Below are positions 15,819 to 24,502 of a stretch of 43,731 nucleotides of DNA, piece after piece (within the stretch, counting starts at the first letter, position 1; every line of letters starts with the position of its first letter). The notes under the pieces are model-generated. The model did no database searches, was not told the origin of the DNA, and was given only the letters and a program-made list of their open reading frames with translations. The position numbers and the translations under genes are program-made. This DNA is from Bacteroidota bacterium (GTDB lineage Bacteria > Bacteroidota > Bacteroidia > Chitinophagales > Chitinophagaceae), in assembly GCA_018268055.1 (NCBI GenBank), contig JAFDXF010000048.1, positions 1-43,731 of the forward strand, read 5' to 3'.

Positions 15819-17651
15819 GTGCCTGATAAGATTACATTATTACCGGATAATATTGCCAACCAAATTGCAGCGGGAGAAGTCATTCAACGACCGGCCAGCG
15901 CAGTAAAAGAACTATTGGAAAATGCCGTTGACGCAGGTGCTACCGAAATCAAATTGATTATTGCAGATGCCGGAAAATCATTAATTCAGGTGATCGACAA
16001 CGGAGGCGGTATGAGCGAAACCGATGCCCGAATGTGTTTTGAACGACACGCTACATCCAAAATTCAAACTATTGAAGACTTGTTTCATATTCGCACCATG
16101 GGTTTTCGAGGTGAGGCATTGGCTTCTATTGCTGCCGTAGCGCAGGTAGAACTGAAAACAAAAAAAGCAGATGAAGAAACAGGAACATACATTGAAGTAG
16201 AAAATAGCAGGGTTTTAAAGCAAGAGCCAATTGCTATCAATAATGGCACCAGCATTGCCATGAAGAATTTGTTTTTCAATGTGCCTGCCCGTAGAAATTT
16301 TTTGAAAAGCAATGCTGCTGAAATGCGTCATATTGTAGATGAGTTTACCAGAGTAGCAATGTCTTTTCCCGAAATTTTATTTACACTTACTGCCAATAAT
16401 CAACAGTTGTTTCATTTGGAAGCAGGGAGTTTAAAACAAAGAATTGTTCAACTATTAGGGAATAATTACAATGCAAAGTTAGTTACCGTAAAAGAAGATA
16501 CCGACTACATGAACATTTATGGTTTTGTAGGCAAACCCGAAACTGCTAAAAAAACCAGAGGTGATCAATATTTCTTTGTAAACAATCGGTTCATTAAAAG
16601 CCCTTATCTGAATCATGCTGTGATGAGTGCCTATCAGCAAATGATTCCTGCGGATAGTTTCCCCATGTATGTACTCTTCATAGATTTAGATCCTACGGTA
16701 GTAGATGTGAATGTGCATCCTACGAAGCAAGAAATAAAATTTGAAGATGAAAAAATCATTTACGCATTTGTACAAGCTGCTATTAAACATGCATTGGCAC
16801 AATTCAGTGTAACGCCAACTTTGGATTTTGATCTGGATACATCAATTCAGCATTTACCTTCTGTGCAACAACCTTTCACTGAGAAAAAGCAAGAAGCAGC
16901 TGCAGGCTCATCCATCTTCAAGGGGTTTACACAAAAGCATCAAGCACATTTTATTGAACGAAATGAAAAATCAGAACTAAAACACTGGAGAGAATTTTAT
17001 GATGCTCCGAAAACTGCTACAAAAGAAGATTCTTCGGCTTTACAGAACCGCATCATAGAAACGAATTTACATAACAAAATTTCTGAAGACGCTATTTTAT
17101 CTCAATTGCTCAACACATACATTGTCGCTCCTTCGGCTAATGGTTTTATTTTGATTCATCAACAAGCGGCGCACGAACGAATACTTTATGAACAATTGAT
17201 CAATGCAAGCAAAGACAAGCCTGTAACTACACAGCGCAGCATGTTTCCTGCCACATTAGAACTTACCCCCGCCGATGCTGCGGTAATGGAAGAATTAACA
17301 GACGATCTAAAATATCTTGGTTATATCATAGAACCATTTGGCAAAAACACCTACATCATTCAAGGAACACCTGCCGATGTGGAAGCAGGAAATGAAAAGC
17401 ACATCATCGATATCTTATTGGAGCAATACAAGCATTTTAGTCCCGAAGTAAAATTCTCTAAAAGGGAAAAATTGATTCGTTCATTGGCAAGACAACAATC
17501 AATCAAAACAGGAACAAAACTTACAGAGAAAGAAATGCACCATATAGTAACGATGCTTTTTAAATGCGAACATGCCAATACAGCGCCCGATGGCAGCCCA
17601 TCCTATTTAGAATTCAAACAAGAGCAATTAGATAAAATGTTCGGACGCTAA
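15819..17651 (+). CDS. mutL: DNA mismatch repair protein MutL
   Basis: A GHKL ATPase that links mismatch recognition by MutS to downstream repair. With the GTG start at 15819 the 610-residue protein begins MPDKITLLPDNIANQIAAGE, the family N-terminus; the ORF could be extended to a TTG that lies in the promoter. The N-terminal half has ENAVDAGAT, DNGGGM and GFRGEALASI. The C-terminal dimerisation domain has HQQAAHERILYE where endonuclease MutLs have DQHA(x)2E(x)4E, ARQ where they have AC(R/K), and APDGSP where they have CPHGRP. The metal-binding residues are therefore replaced, and it is probably not a nicking enzyme. It converges on dacB with 5 bp between the stops. Confidence 0.96.
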   Translation: MPDKITLLPDNIANQIAAGEVIQRPASAVKELLENAVDAGATEIKLIIADAGKSLIQVIDNGGGMSETDARMCFERHATSKIQTIEDLFHIRTMGFRGEALASIAAVAQVELKTKKADEETGTYIEVENSRVLKQEPIAINNGTSIAMKNLFFNVPARRNFLKSNAAEMRHIVDEFTRVAMSFPEILFTLTANNQQLFHLEAGSLKQRIVQLLGNNYNAKLVTVKEDTDYMNIYGFVGKPETAKKTRGDQYFFVNNRFIKSPYLNHAVMSAYQQMIPADSFPMYVLFIDLDPTVVDVNVHPTKQEIKFEDEKIIYAFVQAAIKHALAQFSVTPTLDFDLDTSIQHLPSVQQPFTEKKQEAAAGSSIFKGFTQKHQAHFIERNEKSELKHWREFYDAPKTATKEDSSALQNRIIETNLHNKISEDAILSQLLNTYIVAPSANGFILIHQQAAHERILYEQLINASKDKPVTTQRSMFPATLELTPADAAVMEELTDDLKYLGYIIEPFGKNTYIIQGTPADVEAGNEKHIIDILLEQYKHFSPEVKFSKREKLIRSLARQQSIKTGTKLTEKEMHHIVTMLFKCEHANTAPDGSPSYLEFKQEQLDKMFGR

Positions 17652-17656
17652 ATCAT

Positions 17657-19045
17657 CTAAAATTTAGATCGGATTCCTTCAATAAATTTTTCAACAGCTC
17701 TGCGCACATCTGTTGCCGATGCACGATGATTATTGACCAATGTAGAAAAGATAAGCAACTTACCTTTTTTTGTATAAAGGAAACCGCTAAAAGCTACAAC
17801 ACCGGAGAGTGTTCCTGTTTTTCCGAAAATAAATTCTTTCTCGTCTTTATAATAACTGCTCAAGGTACCTTCGCCGCCTGTAGCGAAAATATTTTTGATA
17901 CGTTCCATCCCAAATTCATTCTTCATTTTATGGAGAATGGTTACAAAATCCTGAGGTGTAAATAAATTATAGCGACTCAATCCACTACCATCTACCCAAC
18001 GTGGCTTTTGCGGCAGGTCTTTAAAATCTGTTTTGAGTAGCGTGTCGATTATTTTTTCATCATTCATCACATCGAGTAATTCGTTGCTCACCATCAGCAA
18101 ACTTTGCTCTGCAAAGAAATTATCGCTCCGGTGCATCATAGGTTTAAGTAATGAGTCGGTAGGTTGCGAGTGTAATTTGTTTAAAATTGCACTTCCAAAT
18201 TGAAAATTTGGTATCATTATCGACTTTCCCTTTTCATAAAAATAATATTGTGAATAGGGAACATTCTCACCTAAAGTATAAGCCGGAGTTATCAGATTTT
18301 TTAAAGTATCCCTCAACAGTGTGGCAATTGTCACTCCGTCCGGCCTGAATGGTACTTCCTTATTTTTTTCTTTGCCATTCATAAAGACGAACTTATTTTC
18401 GTCCCAGGGCTTTATCAATTCAAATCCATCTTTTATTGATTCTGTAATACTTATCTCAGTAGTAAAAGCATTAGGTGCAACAACAATGCTATCACTAGAC
18501 ACCCATCTAAATTTTACTACATTTCCATAAATCGGAAAATTGCTTCTCTGTGCTGCATAACTCTCCATATAATCATTCCATGTCCAGCCGGAGCCTAAAA
18601 AATCATCAGTAAAAAAATAATCGTCAAAAACGATATACTTATATTTTTTCAAAAAATTAAAAACAGGTTGTGTTTTAAACTCTGCTACAAGAAAACTTGG
18701 ATCGCCTGTTGGTTTTATTCTTATAGTAGAATCATTGACGATGTTATATCGAAGGCCTATCAAACTATCGCCTAAATATTTCATCGCAGCATAACATGTT
18801 GGGATTTTTGTATTGCTTGCAGGAACAAAATATTTTTCTCCCTGATAATTGTATAAATATTTATTGGATGTTGCATCATAGATGCTGATACCTACATGCG
18901 CTGTTTCTAATGCTTTGTTGTTGAGCACATCTTCTTTTGCAGAGCGAGAAATTTCTTTTTGAACAGAACAAGAAGCGAATACAATGAAGAATGTAAAATA
19001 TAGAATGTAGAATGAAATTCTTTGCATTGAAATAATATTTTTCAT
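17657..19045 (-). CDS. dacB: D-alanyl-D-alanine carboxypeptidase (PBP4/DacB family)
   Basis: A 462-residue penicillin-binding protein of peptidase family S13, acting on peptidoglycan side chains in the periplasm. The N-terminus has a hydrophobic segment ending FASCS, a lipobox (Cys26), so it is probably a lipoprotein. Catalytic motifs are SNTK in PASNTKIPT, SDN in HRSDNFFAEQ and KTG in FGKTGTLSG. An in-frame ATG at 19027 (MQRISF) would also keep the lipobox. The neighbouring GH3/beta-lactamase fusion also acts on the cell wall, although the genes are not in one operon. Confidence 0.93.
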   Translation of the reverse strand: MKNIISMQRISFYILYFTFFIVFASCSVQKEISRSAKEDVLNNKALETAHVGISIYDATSNKYLYNYQGEKYFVPASNTKIPTCYAAMKYLGDSLIGLRYNIVNDSTIRIKPTGDPSFLVAEFKTQPVFNFLKKYKYIVFDDYFFTDDFLGSGWTWNDYMESYAAQRSNFPIYGNVVKFRWVSSDSIVVAPNAFTTEISITESIKDGFELIKPWDENKFVFMNGKEKNKEVPFRPDGVTIATLLRDTLKNLITPAYTLGENVPYSQYYFYEKGKSIMIPNFQFGSAILNKLHSQPTDSLLKPMMHRSDNFFAEQSLLMVSNELLDVMNDEKIIDTLLKTDFKDLPQKPRWVDGSGLSRYNLFTPQDFVTILHKMKNEFGMERIKNIFATGGEGTLSSYYKDEKEFIFGKTGTLSGVVAFSGFLYTKKGKLLIFSTLVNNHRASATDVRRAVEKFIEGIRSKF

Positions 19046-19087
19046 TTATAAAAGTATTTTTCAAAATATATAATTCTTCATCAAGAA

Positions 19088-19117
19088 TTTCGGATCATCT
19101 TCCGAAAGTTCGGATCA
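19088..19117. repeat. hairpin with direct repeat TTCGGATCAT
   Basis: A perfect stem TTTCGGA/TCCGAAA (19088-19094 and 19101-19107) with a 6-nt loop is followed by a second copy of TTCGGATCAT (19109-19118). It lies between the arginase-like gene and dacB. There is no T-tract after the stem in the direction of transcription. Confidence 0.6.
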
Positions 19118-19131
19118 TAAAGCAAAATTCA

Positions 19132-20268
19132 TTATCCTCTCTCTTGTGCTCTCAGCCATCGCTCCGGTATTTCATTGCTGCTGGCTAATAGATAATCTTT
19201 GTAACTGCAAGCAATATATTTTTTATCGGGCAGTTGCATCCACCAGCGACCGGTTTTTTTGCTTTGCAAAAAAGTGGTTTCTACTTCTGCAAATGCAGTG
19301 TGATATTCATTAAAAGATTCTCTTTCATCTAATGCTGCTTCTCTTTTTCCACGACTGCGGCCATCGAGTACATACCAAAGCATGTGACTGATTTGCTTTG
19401 CCGTCAATTCATCTTTATCATGCTGTACATCATATCCATAAATACCAATACTGGAAATATTGGGGCTTAACCCCGCATAGCGAAGTAAGGTACATGCATC
19501 TTCTCCATTCAACCCGTTGGGCGAAGCAGTAGTGGCCGGTGCATAAGCATAAGCCAAAGCAGTCATATCAAAGCTCAACATATTGCTATTCCGAATCACC
19601 GGTTCCATTTCATCTATATTTTCTTTTACACTTCCTACGCGGAAACAATCAAAATGCAACTTGTCCATGGTTTCCAACATACGAGGATGTACATAATAAC
19701 TCTGAAAACCGATATGGTTATAGTGACGAATATAATTCGGATCTCCGGTCAGCATTTCCATCAAAAAATTTTCGTGCCGGAAGGGCGATTCAAGATCAAT
19801 ATCAATCAATGCATCTACACAACTTGCTTCAATCAATTTTCTTCGTTCGGTATAAGCTCCGTATTGTGCCAAGGTGAGATCATGCGAACCGCCTAAGATA
19901 ATTACAGTCTTACCTTCATTGAGCAACTCTTGCACTACTGCTTTTAATGCTGCATAAGAATCGGTGTATAATGAGCCTGCTTTTATATTACCCACATCGG
20001 CGATTTTAATATCCTGATGCCAATAATACAATGCATAAAAATGACGGCGAATAACATCAGGTGCTTGACTCTGACCATGTATCAGTCCGCTGCCGCGTTG
20101 TTCGCCACAACCCACTAACACTATTTGAGCTTCATCAAGATCTGGAAATTCTTCTGCATAGACTGCAATTTCCCTTCCTAATTGTCCGTCCTTGTACCCT
20201 TCATCGTGAGAAATTTCATGTAGGTTCAAAGGCTCTAAAAAATCAGCAATATTCAAATGGTCTGCCAT
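19132..20268 (-). CDS. arginase/formimidoylglutamase-fold protein, degenerate metal site
   Basis: The 378-residue protein has the ureohydrolase (arginase/agmatinase) fold: VLVGCGEQRGSG near the start and GGSHDLTLAQY in the place of GGDHS. The other two metal motifs are altered: LIDIDLESP stands where DAHxD is expected, and SFDMTALAYAYAP where SxDxDxxDP is expected. So two or three of the six usual manganese ligands appear lost. Homologues in Bacteroidota are often named formimidoylglutamase, but from the sequence I doubt it is an active hydrolase of this type. The start at 20268 fits a -7 box 16 nt upstream. Confidence 0.85.
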   Translation of the reverse strand: MADHLNIADFLEPLNLHEISHDEGYKDGQLGREIAVYAEEFPDLDEAQIVLVGCGEQRGSGLIHGQSQAPDVIRRHFYALYYWHQDIKIADVGNIKAGSLYTDSYAALKAVVQELLNEGKTVIILGGSHDLTLAQYGAYTERRKLIEASCVDALIDIDLESPFRHENFLMEMLTGDPNYIRHYNHIGFQSYYVHPRMLETMDKLHFDCFRVGSVKENIDEMEPVIRNSNMLSFDMTALAYAYAPATTASPNGLNGEDACTLLRYAGLSPNISSIGIYGYDVQHDKDELTAKQISHMLWYVLDGRSRGKREAALDERESFNEYHTAFAEVETTFLQSKKTGRWWMQLPDKKYIACSYKDYLLASSNEIPERWLRAQERG

Positions 20269-20284
20269 CGTATAATGGTTTTTG

Positions 20285-20292
20285 CAAACCTA
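20285..20292 (-). promoter_or_regulatory. -7 box TAGGTTTG for the arginase-fold gene
   Basis: Exact TAnnTTTG match on the minus strand, 16 nt before the ATG at 20268. Confidence 0.5.
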
Positions 20293-20497
20293 CAAGTTTA
20301 AGTTTAAAATAAAAGAATAGAGGATAGGTAATATTTAGTTAGAGTATCGTATCTATTCATATTCATTAACAATCAGAAAACAAAAATCAGCGATTTCATA
20401 TTTACTCATTGAAGAACTTTGCTCGCTGAACCCTTTTCTTACTAACCCTCAATAAATAAACTCGGCACGCACCTTACTTTAAAAACAAAAAGCATTT

Positions 20498-20590
20498 ATG
20501 AAAAAAGTTTTTTTGGCATTTGCAACAATTGGACTAGTATTCGTAGTTATTTGCAGCAACAAGTACTATATTAGCTCCGGCATTCTCTGA
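20498..20590 (+). CDS. possible 30-residue membrane or lipoprotein peptide
   Basis: An ATG with an A-rich leader (aaaaacaaaaagcattt) opens a 30-codon frame, MKKVFLAFATIGLVFVVICS followed by NKYYISSGIL. It looks like a signal anchor with a lipobox-like VVIC (Cys19), and ends 11 bp before the PAP2 gene. It could be a real small protein, a leader peptide, or a remnant of a longer lipoprotein gene. The 333-bp region from 20269 to 20601 has no other gene that I can see. Confidence 0.4.
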   Translation: MKKVFLAFATIGLVFVVICSNKYYISSGIL

Positions 20591-20601
20591 TAAATTTTAA
20601 T

Positions 20602-21351
20602 ATGATTAAAAGAACAGGTCTTATTGGGTTAATCGTTATACTACCCTTTTTCAATCTTTTTGCACAATTCAATGATATTGGCGTAGCAATTAATCTAAGT
20701 GCTGATACACTGCCGCCAAAAGTGATTCCTATAAAAGAGCATCAAAGACCAATGCTTCTAAAAAAAATGATACTTCCAATTGTATTTACATCGTACGGTT
20801 TTGCTGCTATATCAATTAAGCCTTTAAAAACATTAGACCAAAATATCAAACAAAACATCTGGGATGATCATCCGCACTCACTCAATCACTTGGATGACTG
20901 GCTACAATATGCGCCCGGGCTTTCTCCATACATATTAAACCTTGCAGGGTATAAAGGAAGCAGTAGTGTAAAAGATTATGCTTTTAAGCATGTTTTGAGT
21001 TGGCTTACACTCGGTGCAGTAGTAGAATCCATAAAAAAAATTACACACTTAACTCGTCCAAACGGGGCATCGGACAATACATTTCCCTCCGGCCACACAG
21101 CATTGGCATTTGCAGGAGCAGAGCAATTGAATCAGGAATACAAATCTCGCACTTGGATTATTCCGGCTGTTGGTTATAGCGCTGCTACATTAGTAGGATA
21201 TATGCGCATGTACAATAACAAACACTGGTTCAAAGATGTTGTAGCCGGTGCCGGCATTGGCATGGGTGTTACCAAATTGGTGTATTGGGTTTATCCCAAA
21301 ATCAAAAAGAAGCTTTGGCCGGAGAAAAAGAAAACACTTGTAGCTCCATAA
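20602..21351 (+). CDS. PAP2-superfamily membrane phosphatase
   Basis: The 249-residue protein has an N-terminal signal or anchor (MIKRTGLIGLIVILPFFNLFAQ) and the three-part phosphatidate phosphatase motif: KKITHLTRPNG, then FPSGHTALAF, then RMYNNKHWFKDVVAG (Arg, His and Asp of the third part). Such enzymes dephosphorylate lipid or undecaprenyl pyrophosphates on the outer face of the inner membrane, or act on lipid A. Which substrate applies here is not visible. It is followed after 56 bp by pheS, which has its own promoter. Confidence 0.9.
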   Translation: MIKRTGLIGLIVILPFFNLFAQFNDIGVAINLSADTLPPKVIPIKEHQRPMLLKKMILPIVFTSYGFAAISIKPLKTLDQNIKQNIWDDHPHSLNHLDDWLQYAPGLSPYILNLAGYKGSSSVKDYAFKHVLSWLTLGAVVESIKKITHLTRPNGASDNTFPSGHTALAFAGAEQLNQEYKSRTWIIPAVGYSAATLVGYMRMYNNKHWFKDVVAGAGIGMGVTKLVYWVYPKIKKKLWPEKKKTLVAP

Positions 21352-21394
21352 ATATTTTCAATCTCTTGTAAACAAACACCTGCCCTTCGTTTCT

Positions 21395-21402
21395 TATCTT
21401 TG
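21395..21402 (+). promoter_or_regulatory. pheS -7 box TATCTTTG
   Basis: Exact TAnnTTTG match ending 5 nt before the pheS ATG, so the transcript would be leaderless or nearly so. Confidence 0.55.
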
Positions 21403-21407
21403 CCGCT

Positions 21408-22436
21408 ATGACAGAATTGTTGGAAAAATTAGATGCCTACAAAAAAGAAATAGATGCTGTAACTGCAGAGAACGAAAAGCAGGTGGAAGAATTTCGCATT
21501 AAATACCTCGGCACAAAAGGATTGGTAAAATCCATAATGGGCGAAATGAAAAATGTGGCTCCGGAGCGTAAAAAAGAAGCCGGCCAAATTCTGAATGAAT
21601 TCAAACAATTTGTAGAAACAAAATATGAAACTTTAAAAGCTGCAAGTACCAATAGCGAACACACAGCATCATCAATAGATCTTTCTCTTCCGGCCGATGA
21701 TTTTCCAATCGGTTCAAGACATCCGGTTGCATTGATGCGCAATAGAATCGTTTCTATTTTTCAACGCCTTGGTTTTGCGGTAGCCGAAGGTCCGGAGATA
21801 GAAGATGACTGGCATAATTTCGGTGCTTTAAATCTTCCGGCTCATCATCCTGCAAGAGATATGCAAGATACATTCTATGTGCAAACAAATCCGGACTGGG
21901 TATTGCGCACACATACCAGTAGCGTGCAGATACGTGAAATGGAAAAAGGCAAATTACCTATTAGAATGTTGATGCCCGGAAGAGTATATCGCAATGAAAC
22001 AGTGAGTGCCCGAAGCCATTGTTTCTTTCATCAGGTAGAAGGATTGTATATTGATGAAAACGTTTCATTTGCAGACTTAAAACAAACGCTTTACTTTTTT
22101 GTAAAAGAAATGTATGGCAAAGATGTAAAAGTTCGTTTCCGTCCTTCTTATTTTCCATTTACTGAACCTAGTGCCGAAATGGATGTTACTTGTTTTATCT
22201 GCGGTGGAGATGGATGTAATATTTGTAAAAAGACCGGCTGGGTAGAAATTCTCGGTTGCGGTATGGTGCACCCCAATGTATTATCTAATTGTAATATAGA
22301 TCCCAATAAATATACAGGCTTTGCATTTGGTATGGGAATAGAACGTCCTGCCATGCTGAAATATGGAGTGAAAGATCTTCGCTTGTTTAGTGAAAACGAT
22401 GTGCGCTTCTTAAAACAATTTACCGGAGCTATTTAA
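21408..22436 (+). CDS. pheS: phenylalanine--tRNA ligase subunit alpha
   Basis: Catalytic alpha subunit of the alpha2beta2 enzyme that charges tRNA-Phe. The 342-residue protein has an N-terminal coiled coil (about 1-80), motif 2 around RVYRNETVSARSHCFFHQVEG (positions 192-212) and motif 3 GFAFGMGIERPAML (304-317). A four-cysteine knuckle, Cys262/265/270/273 in CFICGGDGCNIC, lies in the catalytic domain and resembles the zinc-knuckle-like insert found in many Bacteroidota PheS. The beta subunit gene pheT is not in this window. The last 8 bp overlap the stop end of the convergent gene at 22429. Confidence 0.97.
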   Translation: MTELLEKLDAYKKEIDAVTAENEKQVEEFRIKYLGTKGLVKSIMGEMKNVAPERKKEAGQILNEFKQFVETKYETLKAASTNSEHTASSIDLSLPADDFPIGSRHPVALMRNRIVSIFQRLGFAVAEGPEIEDDWHNFGALNLPAHHPARDMQDTFYVQTNPDWVLRTHTSSVQIREMEKGKLPIRMLMPGRVYRNETVSARSHCFFHQVEGLYIDENVSFADLKQTLYFFVKEMYGKDVKVRFRPSYFPFTEPSAEMDVTCFICGGDGCNICKKTGWVEILGCGMVHPNVLSNCNIDPNKYTGFAFGMGIERPAMLKYGVKDLRLFSENDVRFLKQFTGAI

Positions 22437-23316
22437 GAATGTTCACTACTCGTCTTAGTCCTATTTCAAAACTCGTGTAATTAAAATTTTTGATGCCTTG
22501 CTGAAATCGCATTAGGTAAATCATTTTCTTAATTCTTTTTTCTGCATTCGCTCTGAACACAATGGGCTTATCACCAGTTTTTTTCATATATCCGATGTAT
22601 CCTGATATTGATGGCGCTATCATCCAGCCTTTTTTATTCCATTGAAAACCGCTGCCGAATAGAAAAGCATCATCTTGTCGCAAGCGATCATTTTCCTGTT
22701 GCCATACAAATAAGCCTGCCATACTCATCCATTTCAAATTTTTATTGATAGGTTTACCCATAGATACATCTATATAATAACTGGTAGCATCCAAAAATCT
22801 TGCAGCGCCCAAGTCATTATAGTCTGAAGCAGGCAAGCGTACCGCTATGCGTAATGCTAATTGTACTTTTTCTCGCAAGTGATTTAAAAGGCCAATGTTT
22901 GTATTTACAATAACATCTCCGGTGGCCCTTGTTGTATTATAAAATTTATAATAAACATGTCGTTGGCGTTTTATTGCATCACTCGTTACAAAATGCTCAA
23001 TAGGAATCCATGCAACATCTACAGCAACATTTTTACCCAAACAAAAATTTCCATATACATTTAAGTTCTGTGTATTATCTCCTTTAGAGAAATGAGCCTG
23101 CCCACTCAACCCAATAGAACTTACCGTATCAATACTTCCGGTTGATAAAAAAGGTACAGACAATGCATTCGGCCCCATGTGTCCGGCATTTTTAATAATG
23201 TATTTTGTAAAATAAGAAACGCCATCCCAACCTACTAACTGTGCCCATTGTTGTTCTGTTTGAGCAGAAAGCAAATTGAATAGGAATAAAATCGGAATGA
23301 TGATTGTCTTTTTCAT
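22429..23316 (-). CDS. predicted outer-membrane protein of unknown function
   Basis: A 295-residue protein starting at the ATG at 23316 (MKKTIIIPILFLF), with a signal peptide ending LLSAQ. The remainder alternates amphipathic strands with polar turns (HFSKGDNTQNLNVYGNFCLG, YYIDVSMGKPINKNLKWMSMAGLFVW, FNYTSFEIGLRRVVNIL), which suggests a beta-barrel of about 12 strands. I do not recognise a named family. The coding end overlaps pheS by 8 bp on the other strand. A bidirectional hairpin at 23391-23415 separates it from the genes upstream. Confidence 0.75.
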   Translation of the reverse strand: MKKTIIIPILFLFNLLSAQTEQQWAQLVGWDGVSYFTKYIIKNAGHMGPNALSVPFLSTGSIDTVSSIGLSGQAHFSKGDNTQNLNVYGNFCLGKNVAVDVAWIPIEHFVTSDAIKRQRHVYYKFYNTTRATGDVIVNTNIGLLNHLREKVQLALRIAVRLPASDYNDLGAARFLDATSYYIDVSMGKPINKNLKWMSMAGLFVWQQENDRLRQDDAFLFGSGFQWNKKGWMIAPSISGYIGYMKKTGDKPIVFRANAEKRIKKMIYLMRFQQGIKNFNYTSFEIGLRRVVNILK

Positions 23317-23390
23317 TCTCAGGTGTGTTTGCAATGATAATATCTATATGAATTAACTTCCACAAATTAGCATTATGAAATGAAACAAAA

Positions 23391-23424
23391 AAGGCTATCT
23401 GAAACAGACAGCCTTTAATTTTTT
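23391..23424. terminator. bidirectional hairpin terminator
   Basis: 11-bp stem AAGGCTATCTG/CAGACAGCCTT (one mismatch) with an AAA loop. T-tracts lie on both sides: ttaatttttttt in the plus direction and TTTTTTGTTT in the minus direction. It ends the minus-strand transcript of the gene at 23436-23723. Confidence 0.85.
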
Positions 23425-23435
23425 TTACAACAGAG

Positions 23436-23723
23436 CTATTCTTTTGGAGTATATGCCAATGCTGCAATAGCAGCTATAATTGATAACCAAAGGCCAATTC
23501 CATAACCTTTGCCCAAGGCACTAAATACATCACTAATTCCCTGCCCTTGAATAATAGGCTCACCAATAATCATAAATAAAATTCCTAATAATGGTAAAAT
23601 AGTCCATAGCGATCTACCCAACGGATAGTTACCATTATTCAAGCCTCCAATTAATAACATCAAACCTGAAAGCGGAATAAGAAATAATACATAGCCTTCC
23701 CAAGAGTTGCCTTTTGTGGCCAC
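23436..23723 (-). CDS. small multi-pass membrane protein
   Basis: The 95-residue protein has three hydrophobic segments at about 10-28, 39-57 and 74-91, joined by short Gly/Asn-rich loops; it has no signal peptide and no recognised motif. It follows the 208-residue membrane protein gene on the same strand after 41 bp, and ends just before a terminator, so the two form a small operon of membrane proteins of unknown function. Confidence 0.7.
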   Translation of the reverse strand: MATKGNSWEGYVLFLIPLSGLMLLIGGLNNGNYPLGRSLWTILPLLGILFMIIGEPIIQGQGISDVFSALGKGYGIGLWLSIIAAIAALAYTPKE

Positions 23724-23764
23724 TGGTTTGGTTTAGGTGAATAATTATAACTTGTTTTAAGAAC

Positions 23765-24391
23765 TCAAATTTGTTTATTCTCCTTCATTCGCTTGTAACA
23801 AAAAAATGCTGCTGCAAGAACAACGACTATCGACAGGTAAAACCAGATACTAAATTCAAGCTGAATATTTTTTAACCCTTCGCCTAATTTATCGAGACTA
23901 TCACTTGTTCCTTCACTATTGGTATTAGTAGATGCATCGGCTTTCACAGATGCAGCAAAACTAGATTTTTGATCAATCATCAATGCTATATAAGCTCCGG
24001 CAGATAGAACACCTGCCACTATTCCTCCGCTATTGGTTGATTTATTGCCTCCAAGGCATAATAATAAACCTAATACACCAAGACCTAAGGCAGTAATTGC
24101 AAAAATCTGTGCACTCCCTTTTTTCTCTTTATTTAATTCATTCGAATCATCTTTCATAGAATTTTTACCAAGCATTCCTGCCATTTTCCAATCTTGCCCC
24201 AAAGCATAATTTAATCCTGATTTTTTAGCAATGGTTTGTCCGCCACATTTTAGCTCTGAAAAAGGCATAAAAAATAAAAGTATTGCCACGCCAAATGCGG
24301 CAAGAGAAGGAATTTGTGTTCCGAAAATTCCGGGTTTCATGGTTGGTTTGTTGAAATCATTTTGTTCTACTGCATTTTGGATTGTTTCCAT
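23765..24391 (-). CDS. multi-pass membrane protein of unknown function
   Basis: The 208-residue protein has a short soluble N-terminus, hydrophobic segments at about 27-45, 93-113, 121-140 and 180-200, and a Lys-rich C-terminal tail (CYKRMKENKQI). A polar, Ser/Thr/Asn-rich loop (about 143-178) lies between segments 3 and 4. There is no domain I recognise. It forms a pair with the downstream 95-residue membrane protein. Confidence 0.7.
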   Translation of the reverse strand: METIQNAVEQNDFNKPTMKPGIFGTQIPSLAAFGVAILLFFMPFSELKCGGQTIAKKSGLNYALGQDWKMAGMLGKNSMKDDSNELNKEKKGSAQIFAITALGLGVLGLLLCLGGNKSTNSGGIVAGVLSAGAYIALMIDQKSSFAASVKADASTNTNSEGTSDSLDKLGEGLKNIQLEFSIWFYLSIVVVLAAAFFCYKRMKENKQI

Positions 24392-24502
24392 TTGTAAATT
24401 TTTGCGTTAAAGTAAGCGAAATATTTGATAACGATATAAATACTTTAAATAGCTGATTTTCGGGTAAACAAGGGCTATTTTTACACTTATAAAAATTCTT
24501 TT

